64,000 bases of DNA from Leptospiraceae bacterium. Its GTDB lineage: Bacteria; Spirochaetota; Leptospiria; Leptospirales; Leptonemataceae. The notes below the pieces were generated by a model. It was not told the origin of the DNA, ran no database searches, and worked only from the letters and a program-made list of their open reading frames with translations. Position numbers and translations under genes: made by a program. Below, piece after piece: positions 43,590 to 53,003 of this stretch; the stretch's first letter is position 1; each line of letters starts with the position of its first letter. The DNA lies in contig JAGRNA010000048.1 in NCBI GenBank assembly GCA_020441005.1, positions 16,163 to 80,162 of the forward strand, written 5' to 3'.

Positions 43590-45602
43590 CTATGCATGTT
43601 GACTGCGTTCATCCAGTAGCCTGGCCATCAACTCGATCAGATCATCGATCTTGTAGGGCTTGCTGACAACTGTCGCTATGCCGCTACTTTTAGCGCGCTC
43701 AAAGAGGTCTGGATCGACATCACCGGTTAGCAAAATTGCCAGCGGCAGGCGGTAGGGAATCCGGCCTGTCGCCTGTTGATACACCTCCAGTCCGGTCATA
43801 TCACCCAAAATCATATCCAGTAGCAAAATATCATAGGGATTCGCATTCAGGCTCTGTAAAGCGGACCTTCCATTGGAAACGACGGTCAGGTTGTTGATTT
43901 GCTTGTGATGCAGCTGCTTTTCCAGCAGCAGCGAATTGACCGGATTGTCCTCCACAATCAAAACCCGGGCCTGTTGCAGCAGGGCCAGCCGTTCTGCGGC
44001 CAGTGGATTTGTTTTCTGTTTTTGCGGATCAGCGATACAGCGCTTGCAATGATTACCCTGGGCACCCTCGTGTAACCAGTGCTGGCAAGGCTGTAAATGA
44101 AACAGAGCGGTAAATGTGGCGCCCTGACCAGCATTATTCTCTGCTTGCAGGGAGCCGCCCATTTGCTCCAGGTATTGCTTGGTAAACTTTAATCCCAGAC
44201 CAACCCCTTTGATTCCCAGCGCGATGGCATTGTCTCCCCGGCTAAAACTGGCGTATATACGATCATGAAAATTTTCGGGGATGCCAATGCCGGTGTCGCT
44301 GACGGACAGGCGCAGCTGCTGGCGTTCCAGACTAGCCCAGTCCAGTGTAATGTTGATCTGCCCCTTTTGGGTATACTTGCAGGCGTTGGAAACCAGATTG
44401 CGAAAAATGATCTTGATTTTCTTCTCATCGCCTTCGAAGTGCGCTGGTATATTTTCAGCAATCTGCACCTGTAACTTAATCTCCTTGTCGAGGCGCAGAC
44501 TAAACAGATCAATCACATTGAGCAGCAGGCGGTGTATATTAAAGAGCGTCGACGACATGGACCTGGACAGGGATTCATCGCGCGCCAGCTCCAGAGCGTC
44601 ATTGATTACGGAATGCAACTCCTCGCCGCTGGCTTCCATTTGCTGAAACAGCTTTTTGTTGTTGGCCGACAAATCCTCCAGCTCTACCAGGTTGATACTC
44701 TGCAGCAGGATGGACAATTGATTGCGCATTTCATGATTCAGCAAGCGGATAAAGTCGATTTTATCTTGCAGCAGGTACAAGGCCGCTTCGATGCCCTGCT
44801 CACGCACATCGATGGTGGTAATCAAGGCCCGTTGCGTGGAAACAATGCTAGCCTGGATAACGAGAAAACTGGCAATAAAAAATGCAACCAGCAGCTCATC
44901 GCGGAACGCGTAGGGAATCAAATCCACCGGGATCAGATAATGCAATACAAACAGGACGGTCAACAGCTGTAACAGTACTATGAGTAATAGCACCAACATC
45001 GAACGGCCCTCGGGGGTCTGAAAAAAGGCCAACATTTCCTGGCCAAGGAACCGTTTGCGGAAGCCAAACATTAAAATAAACAAAGTCATGCACAAACTGG
45101 TATTCAGAGCCATTGTTTGATAGAATACGCCGCGCTCAATATCTGCCGGCTCAAAGATATATACGAGAACCGCAGCCAGCGGCACCATGAGAGCCAGTCC
45201 CGCAATGAATCGATTTAGCAACGGCCAGCGTTGGTTTTGAATGGCGATTATTACCATCGCACCGGAGAGGACCAAAGTGAGCGAAGTTGCCATGGAAGGC
45301 GCTTTGAAATAAAAAAAATCGGGATGAGTCAAGAAAGGAAACAGGATGTGGCGATACAAACCGAGCCCAATCAGTATGGCGCCAGCGGGCAGCATACTGT
45401 AATGTGCATAGCGATGGGTTTGGACAATCAGGATGAAAGCCATCACCAACACACCGATGGCAGCCACCATTGTCATGGCTGGCGTATGCTCAAGCCAGCG
45501 ATACAGTCCGCTCCAATCGCCGAGCCAGCCGGCAATCGAAAGCGCCGCTATCAATACCAGGCTCAGGGGGATCACGGCGGCAATGTGCCTTGCTAAGGCC
45601 AT
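43590..45602 (-). CDS. Hybrid histidine kinase with Cys/His linker
   Basis: A 670-residue protein. Residues 1-250 have seven or eight membrane segments. The H box is RLLNHEMRNQL with His290. The HATPase domain has RNLVSNACKYT, DTGIGI and KGVGLGLKF. A receiver (RVLIVEDNPVN) has Asp596 in LLLDMILGD. Between the HATPase domain and the receiver is CQHWLHEGAQGNHCKRC (Cys506, Cys519, Cys522 with three His), a possible metal site unusual for such a linker. It is divergent from the HD-GYP response regulator gene, 324 bp away, and the two probably work together. Confidence 0.88.
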   Translation of the reverse strand: MALARHIAAVIPLSLVLIAALSIAGWLGDWSGLYRWLEHTPAMTMVAAIGVLVMAFILIVQTHRYAHYSMLPAGAILIGLGLYRHILFPFLTHPDFFYFKAPSMATSLTLVLSGAMVIIAIQNQRWPLLNRFIAGLALMVPLAAVLVYIFEPADIERGVFYQTMALNTSLCMTLFILMFGFRKRFLGQEMLAFFQTPEGRSMLVLLLIVLLQLLTVLFVLHYLIPVDLIPYAFRDELLVAFFIASFLVIQASIVSTQRALITTIDVREQGIEAALYLLQDKIDFIRLLNHEMRNQLSILLQSINLVELEDLSANNKKLFQQMEASGEELHSVINDALELARDESLSRSMSSTLFNIHRLLLNVIDLFSLRLDKEIKLQVQIAENIPAHFEGDEKKIKIIFRNLVSNACKYTQKGQINITLDWASLERQQLRLSVSDTGIGIPENFHDRIYASFSRGDNAIALGIKGVGLGLKFTKQYLEQMGGSLQAENNAGQGATFTALFHLQPCQHWLHEGAQGNHCKRCIADPQKQKTNPLAAERLALLQQARVLIVEDNPVNSLLLEKQLHHKQINNLTVVSNGRSALQSLNANPYDILLLDMILGDMTGLEVYQQATGRIPYRLPLAILLTGDVDPDLFERAKSSGIATVVSKPYKIDDLIELMARLLDERSQHA

Positions 45603-45926
45603 AACAGCCAGGGAACATTCTACCGGCCAAGGGCAAAGCCTTTTTTGCCTGCCCAGGGCCCGTAGGCTCTGGAAGTCGCACTTCTTACAAGCTGCTTACA
45701 AATAGATAAGTAACTCTGTTACCTGAAGAACCATCGCAGCGACATTGGTCAATGGACCGGGTGATCCCGCATTGCGTGCTGCCTGGCTGGCAGAGTTGGC
45801 TCTCGACATGGAGCCCCGACATGGCATTGCCGGGTCGCGAGGCAGCGCCGACTGGCCAAAAAATGCTAAAAAAGCATTGTCGAGTAACGGCACTGCGATG
45901 ACCTTGATTGATAGGGCTTGCATAGC

Positions 45927-47012
45927 ATGGAAACGGGCAACCTGCATATAATTGCCATCGATGATGACCCGGTGTCGTTAAAAATTATCTGTGCCATGGG
46001 CAGCCAGATGGAGTTGGCAATCACGCCCATTCAGTCTCCGGAAGAAGCTATGCTGTACTGCCAGGAGCATCCGATTGATATTCTGATCACCGATCATGAG
46101 ATGGGCGCTGTTAACGGTCTGGAAATCATCCGCCAATTTCGCATAAAGAACCGGGATGCGCCGATCGTCATGGTCACAGCCCACGACCAGGACAATAAAC
46201 TCAAGCTGCAGGCACTGCATGCCGGGGCAACGGACTTTCTGACCAAGCCGATCAACTCCGCTGAATTTCAGGCCCGCATGAGTAATCTGGCTCATTTGCG
46301 CCACTCCCAGCTGGCACTCAGAGACAAGGCCCGACTACTGGAGTCCGAAGTCCGCCTGGCCACGAACAAGATTCTGGAGCGGGAGCTGGAGACCTTGCAA
46401 ATCCTGGGCAATGCCGCTGAATACCGCGACCAGGAGACCGGCCAACATGTGATTCGAGTCGCCCATTTTGCGCGCTTGATTGCCCGCGAAGCCGGCCTGG
46501 ACGAAAATCAGCAAGACATGCTGTTTAGAGCTGCGCCCCTGCATGATATTGGCAAGATTGCAATTCCAGATTCCATTTTGCTGAAACCTGATCTACTGGA
46601 TCAGGCCGAATTTGATATCATGAAGACCCATACGAGCGCGGGTTATGAAATCCTCAGGCATGCCAGCAGCCAGTTTCTGCAAGCCGGAGCTGATATCGCG
46701 CTCACCCATCATGAGAAATTTGATGGTACCGGCTACCCGCAGGGCTTGATTGGAGCAGCTATCCCCATATCCGGACGGATTACAGCCATCGCCGATGTAT
46801 TCGATGCCCTGTCATCAAAGAGACGCTACAAACGGGTCTGGTCAGCCAGCGAGGTGCATAAATACATGCTCCAGCAGTCTGGCACTCACTTTGATCCGGA
46901 CCTGCTACAGCTTTTTTTGAGCTGCCGCTCGGAGATTGAGTTCATCCAGCGCACCAATTCTGATGAAATGAAAGATTCATCTATTACTGCCGGTTCGTTC
47001 CAGGCATATTGA
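45927..47012 (+). CDS. Response regulator with HD-GYP output
   Basis: A 361-residue protein. The receiver domain (HIIAIDDDPVS, ILITDHEMG, VMVTAHDQ, LTKPIN) is followed by a short coiled coil and an HD-GYP domain with HVIRVAHFARLIA, LHDIGKIAIPDSIL and HHEKFDGTGYPQGL, all metal and catalytic residues present. It should hydrolyse cyclic-di-GMP when phosphorylated. The start is the ATG at 45927 with AGGG before it. It is paired with the divergent hybrid kinase. Confidence 0.92.
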   Translation: METGNLHIIAIDDDPVSLKIICAMGSQMELAITPIQSPEEAMLYCQEHPIDILITDHEMGAVNGLEIIRQFRIKNRDAPIVMVTAHDQDNKLKLQALHAGATDFLTKPINSAEFQARMSNLAHLRHSQLALRDKARLLESEVRLATNKILERELETLQILGNAAEYRDQETGQHVIRVAHFARLIAREAGLDENQQDMLFRAAPLHDIGKIAIPDSILLKPDLLDQAEFDIMKTHTSAGYEILRHASSQFLQAGADIALTHHEKFDGTGYPQGLIGAAIPISGRITAIADVFDALSSKRRYKRVWSASEVHKYMLQQSGTHFDPDLLQLFLSCRSEIEFIQRTNSDEMKDSSITAGSFQAY

Positions 47013-47300
47013 TCCACGCGGCCTTGATGCAGCGCCGACAGTTCATTACCCGGCCGACCTACTACCAAACGCCGAACAAACGGACGTTGATGCCATTAGC
47101 CCAGCACCCTCTGTTTCCATTGCAATGCTGAATTCAGCGCAAGCACACGCATCCTGCCCGATACCCTGCGGCTGCACCCAACACCTGGCGGTTGCCAAAC
47201 CAGGCCTATTCTGCATCGGGCAGCCAAATGCACTGCCGGGTTTACAGTGGCCAGCGGTACCGGATTGCACTAGTCATGGACCGGCACATCTATTTAGCGC
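47013..47300. other. Intergenic region, no feature seen
   Basis: About 290 bases between the response regulator gene and the promoter of the metallo-beta-lactamase-fold gene. No gene or strong structure was noticed. Confidence 0.5.
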
Positions 47301-47326
47301 TTGACAAGTAGACCGATCTATATATT
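47301..47326 (+). promoter_or_regulatory. Promoter with TetR-type palindrome
   Basis: TTGACA (47301-47306) is followed by the near-palindrome TAGACCGATCTA (47309-47320) and TATATT (47321-47326). Many LmrA/YxaF-like TetR repressors bind AGACCGGTCT-type operators. The 14-base spacing is shorter than usual. The palindrome between -35 and -10 would give repression by the TetR protein encoded at 48276. Confidence 0.55.
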
Positions 47327-47334
47327 CTTGGGCA

Positions 47335-48270
47335 ATGCCTTTGCAACATTTCATCCCAACCATCGTTTTGGCGATCGGATTCAGCGCCTGCTCAGCCAGT
47401 ATTGATGTCGCGCAATATCCAGCCCAGCCCTTCCACCAGGCGCCGGTTGCCCAGGGTACAGCCAAATTCAGTATACTGGGGACGGCCCGCTTTGAAACCG
47501 GGGAGTTCACCACCTACTCCGGCGGGTCCCTGTGGAAAGACCGCCAGATGGATCATGCGGCAGTGCTTGTCGAACATCCGCGCGGAACATTTCTGTTTGA
47601 TTCCGGTCTGGGGGAGCATATTGACCAACAATATGAAAGAATGCCGTGGTGGATCCCTTTGATCATGTCTTATACCCGCGGTCAAAGCGCGCTCAGTCAA
47701 TTGAAGAGCCGGCAGTATGACCAGGGACAAATTCAGTTTATCATTCCATCCCACCTGCATTGGGACCATGCCAGCGGACTGCCGGATTTTCCCGACACAA
47801 AAGTATGGATTACGCCAGCCGAACTGGAGTACGCCCGCCAGCACGGGTCACCGCCCGCCTTTTTGCCGGAGCAGTACGCGATACCCGCGGATCGCTGGCA
47901 TATCATAACCTTTACGAATCAACCGTATGAAAACTTTGCCCAAAGTCTGGATATCTTTGGTGATGGTGCCGTTGTGCTCGTCCCTCTGCCCGGTCACTCA
48001 GGCGGGCCGGTTGGAATGTTTCTGCGCTCAGCGAGCGGCCAGCGTTATTTCTTCATTGGCGATACAACCTGGGTGCTGGAAGGTGTTCAGATTCCGGCGA
48101 CCAAGCAGTACTTTGCTTCGCGAATGGCTGATATGGATCCGGAGGCCATCAAAGCGACCATCGTGCAGGTCCACCGGCTGCAGCAAAAATATCCGCAGCT
48201 GATTATCGTACCGGCCCACGATCACCAGGTAATCAAGAATCTGCCTCAGTTTCCGGAGTTTACGCCCTAG
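47335..48270 (+). CDS. Metallo-beta-lactamase-fold lipoprotein, lactonase-like
   Basis: A 311-residue protein with lipobox IGFSACSAS (Cys19). The zinc site is complete: SHLHWDHASG (His140, His142, Asp144, His145), LPGHSGG, FIGDTTW and PAHDHQ. LFDSGLG and the layout resemble N-acyl-homoserine lactonases (AttM/AiiA type), but other hydrolases look alike. A lipid-anchored exported position is unusual for lactonases. It is followed after 5 bases by a TetR gene, so the pair is one operon. Confidence 0.82.
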   Translation: MPLQHFIPTIVLAIGFSACSASIDVAQYPAQPFHQAPVAQGTAKFSILGTARFETGEFTTYSGGSLWKDRQMDHAAVLVEHPRGTFLFDSGLGEHIDQQYERMPWWIPLIMSYTRGQSALSQLKSRQYDQGQIQFIIPSHLHWDHASGLPDFPDTKVWITPAELEYARQHGSPPAFLPEQYAIPADRWHIITFTNQPYENFAQSLDIFGDGAVVLVPLPGHSGGPVGMFLRSASGQRYFFIGDTTWVLEGVQIPATKQYFASRMADMDPEAIKATIVQVHRLQQKYPQLIIVPAHDHQVIKNLPQFPEFTP

Positions 48271-48275
48271 GTCGC

Positions 48276-48860
48276 ATGGCTGCAGCGCAATCCCCAACCA
48301 GGGCAAAATTCATTGCCACAACAGCGGAACTGCTGCACAGCCACGGTTATCATGCGACCGGACTCAATCAAATTATTGCCGCATCCGGAGCACCCCGCGG
48401 CTCTTTATACTATCACTTTCCCGGCGGTAAGGACGAGCTCGTCGCGGCTGCCCTGCAGCATTCCGGCGCCCGGATTGATACCCTACTCGAAAGCCTGGCT
48501 GTTGCAGACGACCTGAAGCGGACTGCACAAAATATTTTCGAGTATTTCAGCGCTGCTCTGCAATCGTCCAATTTTCAAAAGGGCTGCCCGATTGCCGCAA
48601 CAGCGCTCGAAATCAGCCCGGAACAAGCTGCCCTGCAGACCATTATTACGGAAATCCAGGCCGGCTGGCTCGATCGTTTGAGCCGCTTGATCGCCACCCA
48701 AAGCAGCCTGGACGCAGACAAGGCTCGCAACCTGGCCGGACTTTTGTTTTCCCTGTTAGAAGGAGCTTTGCTACAGGCCCGCATGCAGCTCAGCGTGGCG
48801 CCTTTGCTCCAGGCATGTGCATTATGCCAGGAGCTTTTGCCGCCGGCAGACCCTCACTGA
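48276..48860 (+). CDS. TetR/AcrR family regulator (YxaF/LmrA-like)
   Basis: A 194-residue protein. The helix-turn-helix is TTAELLHSHGYHATGLNQIIAASGAPRGSLYYHFPGGKDEL; GxPRGSLYYHFPGGKDEL is typical of the LmrA/YxaF/QacR-like group. The C-terminal domain has CPIAATALE. It probably represses its own operon through the palindrome at 47309-47320, and a small ligand releases it. Its stop overlaps the convergent gspC gene by 7 bp. Confidence 0.88.
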   Translation: MAAAQSPTRAKFIATTAELLHSHGYHATGLNQIIAASGAPRGSLYYHFPGGKDELVAAALQHSGARIDTLLESLAVADDLKRTAQNIFEYFSAALQSSNFQKGCPIAATALEISPEQAALQTIITEIQAGWLDRLSRLIATQSSLDADKARNLAGLLFSLLEGALLQARMQLSVAPLLQACALCQELLPPADPH

Positions 48861-49726
48861 ATCACGATATCAAAAGTGATAATCTTGCCGCCGCGTTCCA
48901 CATCAACGCTGATCTTGTCCTGGGTCATCAGACTCTGGTACAACTCCAGCATTTTGGCCTGGTTTTCCAGTTTTTCACCGTTGAACCGCCGCAGGATGTC
49001 GCCAGGTCGGGCGCCCAACTGATACAGAAAGCTTTTGGCCGGGTCCAGATAGACCAGCTTGATTCCGACAATCTTGCCGCCGTGATTCTTTAGAGTCCAT
49101 TTGTTGTATTTCAATAAATCTGCCTGATTGCCGGTCAGGATTTTTTTGAACCGTTCCCGTGACAATGTTACCGTCTGGGTGGACTCGCTCTTCTGGTTGC
49201 TGGCCGTAGTTTGCGTATTGACGCGCGTCTGGGCTTGCCCGGACTTTTCGCCTACGTTAATGCGCAGGCTCGTTTCACCGACCTTAAACGTAGCGTAGCT
49301 GCGGCCAATGCCGGTGACGGTATAGCCAGCCACTGACTGGCCGATCGAAAAGGCGTCCGCTTCCTTGCCTGTTTCCATTACGAGGGCGCGTGCTGTCTGG
49401 CGAGTCCCGGTGATCACACCCATCAGGGTAATTTCACCAGCCGCCACCGTGCCCTCGGATTCGCCACTAGCAGCCGACAGCATGGCCGTCCCCCGAAAGA
49501 AGGCACCGGTTACGATATTCTCAAATACACTGGCTTCCGGCACGCTTCGGCTTTGGGGGCGAGGAGCAGCGCTCCTCGCCGCGCTGGTATTTAGCGGGAC
49601 CTGGGATCGTATATAATATCCAATGCCGACCGAGGCGGCATAGGCCAATGAGAGACCCAGTACAACGGCCGTTACAATGGTGATCAAAAAGATGTTCTCT
49701 TGTAAGCGCCGTAATAAATCGCTCAT
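48854..49726 (-). CDS. gspC: Type II secretion protein GspC
   Basis: A 290-residue protein. It has a membrane segment (ITIVTAVVLGLSLAYAASVG), a homology region (about 90-160; GEITLMGVITGTRQTARALV) and a C-terminal PDZ domain (YLDPAKSFLYQLGARPGDILRRFNG). It links the inner membrane part to the GspD secretin. The rest of the gsp operon is not in the window: the gene is followed by a convergent TetR gene and preceded by peptidase genes, so it is isolated from gspD here. Confidence 0.85.
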   Translation of the reverse strand: MSDLLRRLQENIFLITIVTAVVLGLSLAYAASVGIGYYIRSQVPLNTSAARSAAPRPQSRSVPEASVFENIVTGAFFRGTAMLSAASGESEGTVAAGEITLMGVITGTRQTARALVMETGKEADAFSIGQSVAGYTVTGIGRSYATFKVGETSLRINVGEKSGQAQTRVNTQTTASNQKSESTQTVTLSRERFKKILTGNQADLLKYNKWTLKNHGGKIVGIKLVYLDPAKSFLYQLGARPGDILRRFNGEKLENQAKMLELYQSLMTQDKISVDVERGGKIITFDIVIQ

Positions 49727-49758
49727 AGCCTCAGCCTCCGCATACCCAAACCTGCGGC

Positions 49759-50871
49759 CTAGCGATTGGCAACTTTATCCAGCACGAGTTCCTTGCGCGA
49801 GAGGGCGGTGAAAGGATTCATGGGGCGCTTCCATTTGCGGACCTCAAAATGCAGGTGCGGACCGGTGGCTGAACCGGTGCGCCCGACCTGGCCGATCACC
49901 TGACCGCGACGCACAACATCTCCCACCTTGACCATGTTGATTTTATTATGGGCGTAAACCGAAACATAGCCATTGGTATGGCGCACAAAGATACAGTTGC
50001 CGTATCCACCCATGCGACGCGATAAAATGACGACCCCGTCCCGGGCTGCCTGGAAAGGAGTGCCAATCGACACACCGATGTCGATGCCCTTGTGATATTG
50101 ACTAGTCCGGGTAAATGGATTGCTGCGGTGCCCGTAGCCCGATGTTATCACACCGCGCACCGGCCAGTCAAAGACCGCAGCATATTTATAGCCGGCCGGA
50201 ATCCGCTGCTGGCGGGTCTGGATCTTGAGTTTTTGTCCAATCTGGATTACGGAACCCTTTTTCAGGCCGTTCCAGCTGCGTAGCTGGCTCAGGGAAACCT
50301 TGTACGTCCGGGCAATACGCCCCAGGTACTCTCCCTTTTTGACCGTATGATAGCGCCAGGCACTACTGCGGGTAGCGCTGGCCGGCAGAGCCTGTTCCTG
50401 TTTGACGATGATGATTTCCTCGCCAATATAAAGCGGTCTTTTTTTCAGTTCCGGATTGTGTTTTACAATGTTTTCCGGCTTGAGTTTCATGCGAGTGCTA
50501 ATGGACCAGATGGAATCGCCGGGTCGCACCCGATAGCTGGTCATGTAGTCCAGATTGCCGCGATTGGCCAGGCTGACAACTTCCACATCTTTGGCAATCA
50601 GCTCATCGTCATCGCCAAACAAACGCGCGAGCTTCTCCTTGTCGAGATCGCTTGTTTTTTGATCTATGCCCTGAAAATAATTGTTAATTTCGGAGTCAAT
50701 CTCGTCGCCTTCATCGTGTTGCTGCAAGCTGGCCTGGGTGCTGCCCGGAGCAGCCACTGCGGAGCGTTTCAACCAGACCGCTTCGGCACCCAACATGCCG
50801 CTGATGAGTAGAGAGAGCAGGATTACGAATGTCGTGTTATGGAGCCTGGACATAGAATCAGTATCGACCAT
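49759..50871 (-). CDS. LysM-M23 peptidoglycan peptidase
   Basis: About 370 residues. An N-terminal signal or anchor (TTFVILLSLLISGMLGAEAVW) is followed by two LysM domains (YRVRPGDSIWSISTRMKLKP; YHTVKKGEYLGRIARTYKVS). The C-terminal M23 domain (YGHRSNPFTRTSQYHKGIDIG and GPHLHFEVRKW) has the zinc His residues and HLHFE. It is probably an endopeptidase or an activator of envelope hydrolases. A GTG at 50904 overlaps the upstream stop (GTGA) and could be used; the ATG at 50871 gives a cleaner signal. The next genes are an SH3-like lipoprotein gene upstream and gspC downstream. Confidence 0.88.
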   Translation of the reverse strand: MVDTDSMSRLHNTTFVILLSLLISGMLGAEAVWLKRSAVAAPGSTQASLQQHDEGDEIDSEINNYFQGIDQKTSDLDKEKLARLFGDDDELIAKDVEVVSLANRGNLDYMTSYRVRPGDSIWSISTRMKLKPENIVKHNPELKKRPLYIGEEIIIVKQEQALPASATRSSAWRYHTVKKGEYLGRIARTYKVSLSQLRSWNGLKKGSVIQIGQKLKIQTRQQRIPAGYKYAAVFDWPVRGVITSGYGHRSNPFTRTSQYHKGIDIGVSIGTPFQAARDGVVILSRRMGGYGNCIFVRHTNGYVSVYAHNKINMVKVGDVVRRGQVIGQVGRTGSATGPHLHFEVRKWKRPMNPFTALSRKELVLDKVANR

Positions 50872-50900
50872 CCGATTGCATTCTCTTGAAGCCTCCCGGC

Positions 50901-51338
50901 TCACTTCGCCAGCCGGGCCACTTTTTGCTTCAATTTATCCAGGGGGTACTCCTCAATTTCATCCTCGGGCTCGCCCTCTTGCTCCATTATGTCCCGTAAG
51001 ATAAATAAAATGGTGGTTCCCGGATTGTATTCCAGGCTCTCTTTGGCCGGAATCGCGCGCACCTTGATCCAGTCGCCCTCGCTTTCGGCCCAGATGCGGA
51101 TTTCTGCGCCCTGCTTGAAAAGCACCTCGCGCGCGTTGGAATCGGGATCGCTATAGGTGGCAAACAGGTTCTCCTGCACGCGCAACACCTTGTCGCTGTA
51201 TTCGGTATTGAACTGACGCAAATCCTCCTGCCGCAGCAAGGCCCCACTGCAGGCGCTAGTGAGCAGGAGTACTAGCAGTCCCTGGAAAAGTGGCCATCTG
51301 GAACGTTTGCGGGCCGCTACTCTGGCTCGTGAATCCAT
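50901..51338 (-). CDS. SH3-like domain lipoprotein
   Basis: A 145-residue protein from the ATG giving MDSRARVAARKRS, with lipobox LLLTSACSG. The middle part (LFKQGAEIRIWAESEGDWIKVRAIP) resembles a bacterial SH3 domain; the tail is acidic and helical. It directly precedes and overlaps the LysM-M23 peptidase gene, so it may tether or assist that enzyme in the envelope. Confidence 0.72.
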   Translation of the reverse strand: MDSRARVAARKRSRWPLFQGLLVLLLTSACSGALLRQEDLRQFNTEYSDKVLRVQENLFATYSDPDSNAREVLFKQGAEIRIWAESEGDWIKVRAIPAKESLEYNPGTTILFILRDIMEQEGEPEDEIEEYPLDKLKQKVARLAK

Positions 51339-51459
51339 ACCGGCAAAAAAGCAAATAGAGCGTGGCATACAAGTTCAAAAAAAAGCGCGCTAGATTGCTG
51401 ATGGCCGTTTTCTGCAAAAAACAACGCAACAAACCAAAACGGCCGGACCTTTATACAGT

Positions 51460-53001
51460 ATGAAACAAGCCCGTCTGTCCAGCCTGATCCCCGGTGGTCC
51501 CTTCCAGGCCCATCCCGTTCAAATCCAGGCCGTTTATCGCCGGGGCATGCCCGGCTTTCAAATCTCGGGCTACAATGGACCGCGGATGCGCGAACTAGCC
51601 GACCGCATTCGTCTGAGTTTGCTGGCCAGCGGCTATGAATTCCCGCTCGGTCATGTGCAGGTCCACTTCTCGCCCAATGATTTACCGAAAACAGGCGCCT
51701 TTCTGGATCTCGCCATGGCGGTGGTATTGCTGCGCTGCTTCGCGGATTGTTGCTATGAGCAGCCCCTGTTGCAGACGGAGGGAACCCTTTTTGCCGCCGA
51801 GTTGACCCTGGCGGGAGAACTGTTGGGCATTCCGGATTGTCTGACTCTGTGCCGCCAGGCGAAAAAGCATGGCTTCGATCGCGTGGTCCTGGCCATGTCC
51901 GACCTGCCAAAGGCTGCGCTAGTGCCGGAGATTGAAATCTATGGCATCGCCACGCTCGCACAACTGAGCCAGGACATCCAGTCCCTGGAGCCTTACCGAC
52001 CCGGACGTCGCATGGTGCAAGGCCAACGTCCGGATTTGCCTTTGGCCCCGCAAAAGCTGGACGCGCGTTCGGCGCGCGCTCTGGCGGCCAGCGCCAGCGG
52101 CTGGCATTCCCTATTGCTGTTTGGACCGCCCGGCTCAGGAAAGAGTACCCTGGCCCGACTTTTGCCCGCCCTGCTGGCCCCGCCCAACGACCACGAAATA
52201 CTCGACATCCTGACCGTACAACCGGAGCTTTTTACCAAGCATGATCATGCGACCCTTCAAATTGCGCGCCCGTTCCGGCAACCGCATCATTCCATCACCC
52301 GGCGCTCTTTGATCGGCGGCGGTACGCCGCTCGGACCCGGCGAACTGAGCCGCGCCCATCACGGACTGTTGCTATTAGACGAGTTGGCTGAATTTCAGCG
52401 CGGCACCTTACAGTCCTTGCGCGAGCCGTTGATGGATCATTGTGTCCATCTGGCGCGCGGCAGCCAAAGTGACAGCCTGCCCAGCCGCTTTCTTTTGGCT
52501 GCCACCACCAATCCTTGCCCCTGCGGCTATATCGGTTCGGACGAGCATCACTGCCAATGTCCGGTACCGCAAGTGCGCAACTATGCCACACGGCTATTGG
52601 GCCCCTTGCGCGACCGCATTGAAATCGAACTGTTTTGCGGCAATCCGGATCCGGGCAACGATGAGCCCGCAACGACGGCCAACGAATTGCTCAGGCTGGT
52701 CCAGGCGGCTCAGGAACGCCAGCGTCGGCGGTATCGGCACTTGCGCTGGGATTTTAACGGTCAGGTACCCCTCGAGGCCCTGGAAGAGTTTTGCCCATTG
52801 CAAGATAGCGCCAGTCAGGATTTCTTTAATGAATATATAGAAGAAAAAAGGCCCAGTCAGCGGGCCTTGATAGCACTTCGGAGACTGGCCCGCAGCCTGG
52901 CTGACCTGGACCAGTCCACCGAAATACGTATAAACGATTTAGTAGAGGCGGCAAATTGGCGCGTACTCGATACCTTTTATCTGAATCTCGGCATTCATTA
53001 G
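51460..53001 (+). CDS. comM: ComM/YifB Mg-chelatase-like AAA ATPase
   Basis: A 513-residue protein. The N-terminal Lon-S5-like domain (VQIQAVYRRGMPGFQISG) is followed by an AAA domain with Walker A FGPPGSGKSTL, RPFRQPHHSITRRSLIGGG, Walker B GLLLLDELAEF and arginine-containing sensor motifs. The zinc motif PCPCGYIGSDEHHCQC is also present. The C-terminal Mg-chelatase domain (PSQRALIALRRLARSLADL) is complete. ComM helicases promote branch migration during natural transformation. It may imply competence for DNA uptake. It is divergent from the lipoprotein gene. Confidence 0.93.
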   Translation: MKQARLSSLIPGGPFQAHPVQIQAVYRRGMPGFQISGYNGPRMRELADRIRLSLLASGYEFPLGHVQVHFSPNDLPKTGAFLDLAMAVVLLRCFADCCYEQPLLQTEGTLFAAELTLAGELLGIPDCLTLCRQAKKHGFDRVVLAMSDLPKAALVPEIEIYGIATLAQLSQDIQSLEPYRPGRRMVQGQRPDLPLAPQKLDARSARALAASASGWHSLLLFGPPGSGKSTLARLLPALLAPPNDHEILDILTVQPELFTKHDHATLQIARPFRQPHHSITRRSLIGGGTPLGPGELSRAHHGLLLLDELAEFQRGTLQSLREPLMDHCVHLARGSQSDSLPSRFLLAATTNPCPCGYIGSDEHHCQCPVPQVRNYATRLLGPLRDRIEIELFCGNPDPGNDEPATTANELLRLVQAAQERQRRRYRHLRWDFNGQVPLEALEEFCPLQDSASQDFFNEYIEEKRPSQRALIALRRLARSLADLDQSTEIRINDLVEAANWRVLDTFYLNLGIH

Positions 53002-53003
53002 AA

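Noticed and set aside
46886..47270. Minus-strand frames in the gap before the MBL gene
   Set aside because: They lack start signals and have low-complexity composition, and one overlaps the end of the HD-GYP gene.
47335..48270. True beta-lactamase (antibiotic resistance) reading of the MBL-fold gene
   Set aside because: The overall motif order and the lipoprotein signal fit a lactonase-like hydrolase better; nothing specific to class B beta-lactamases is seen.
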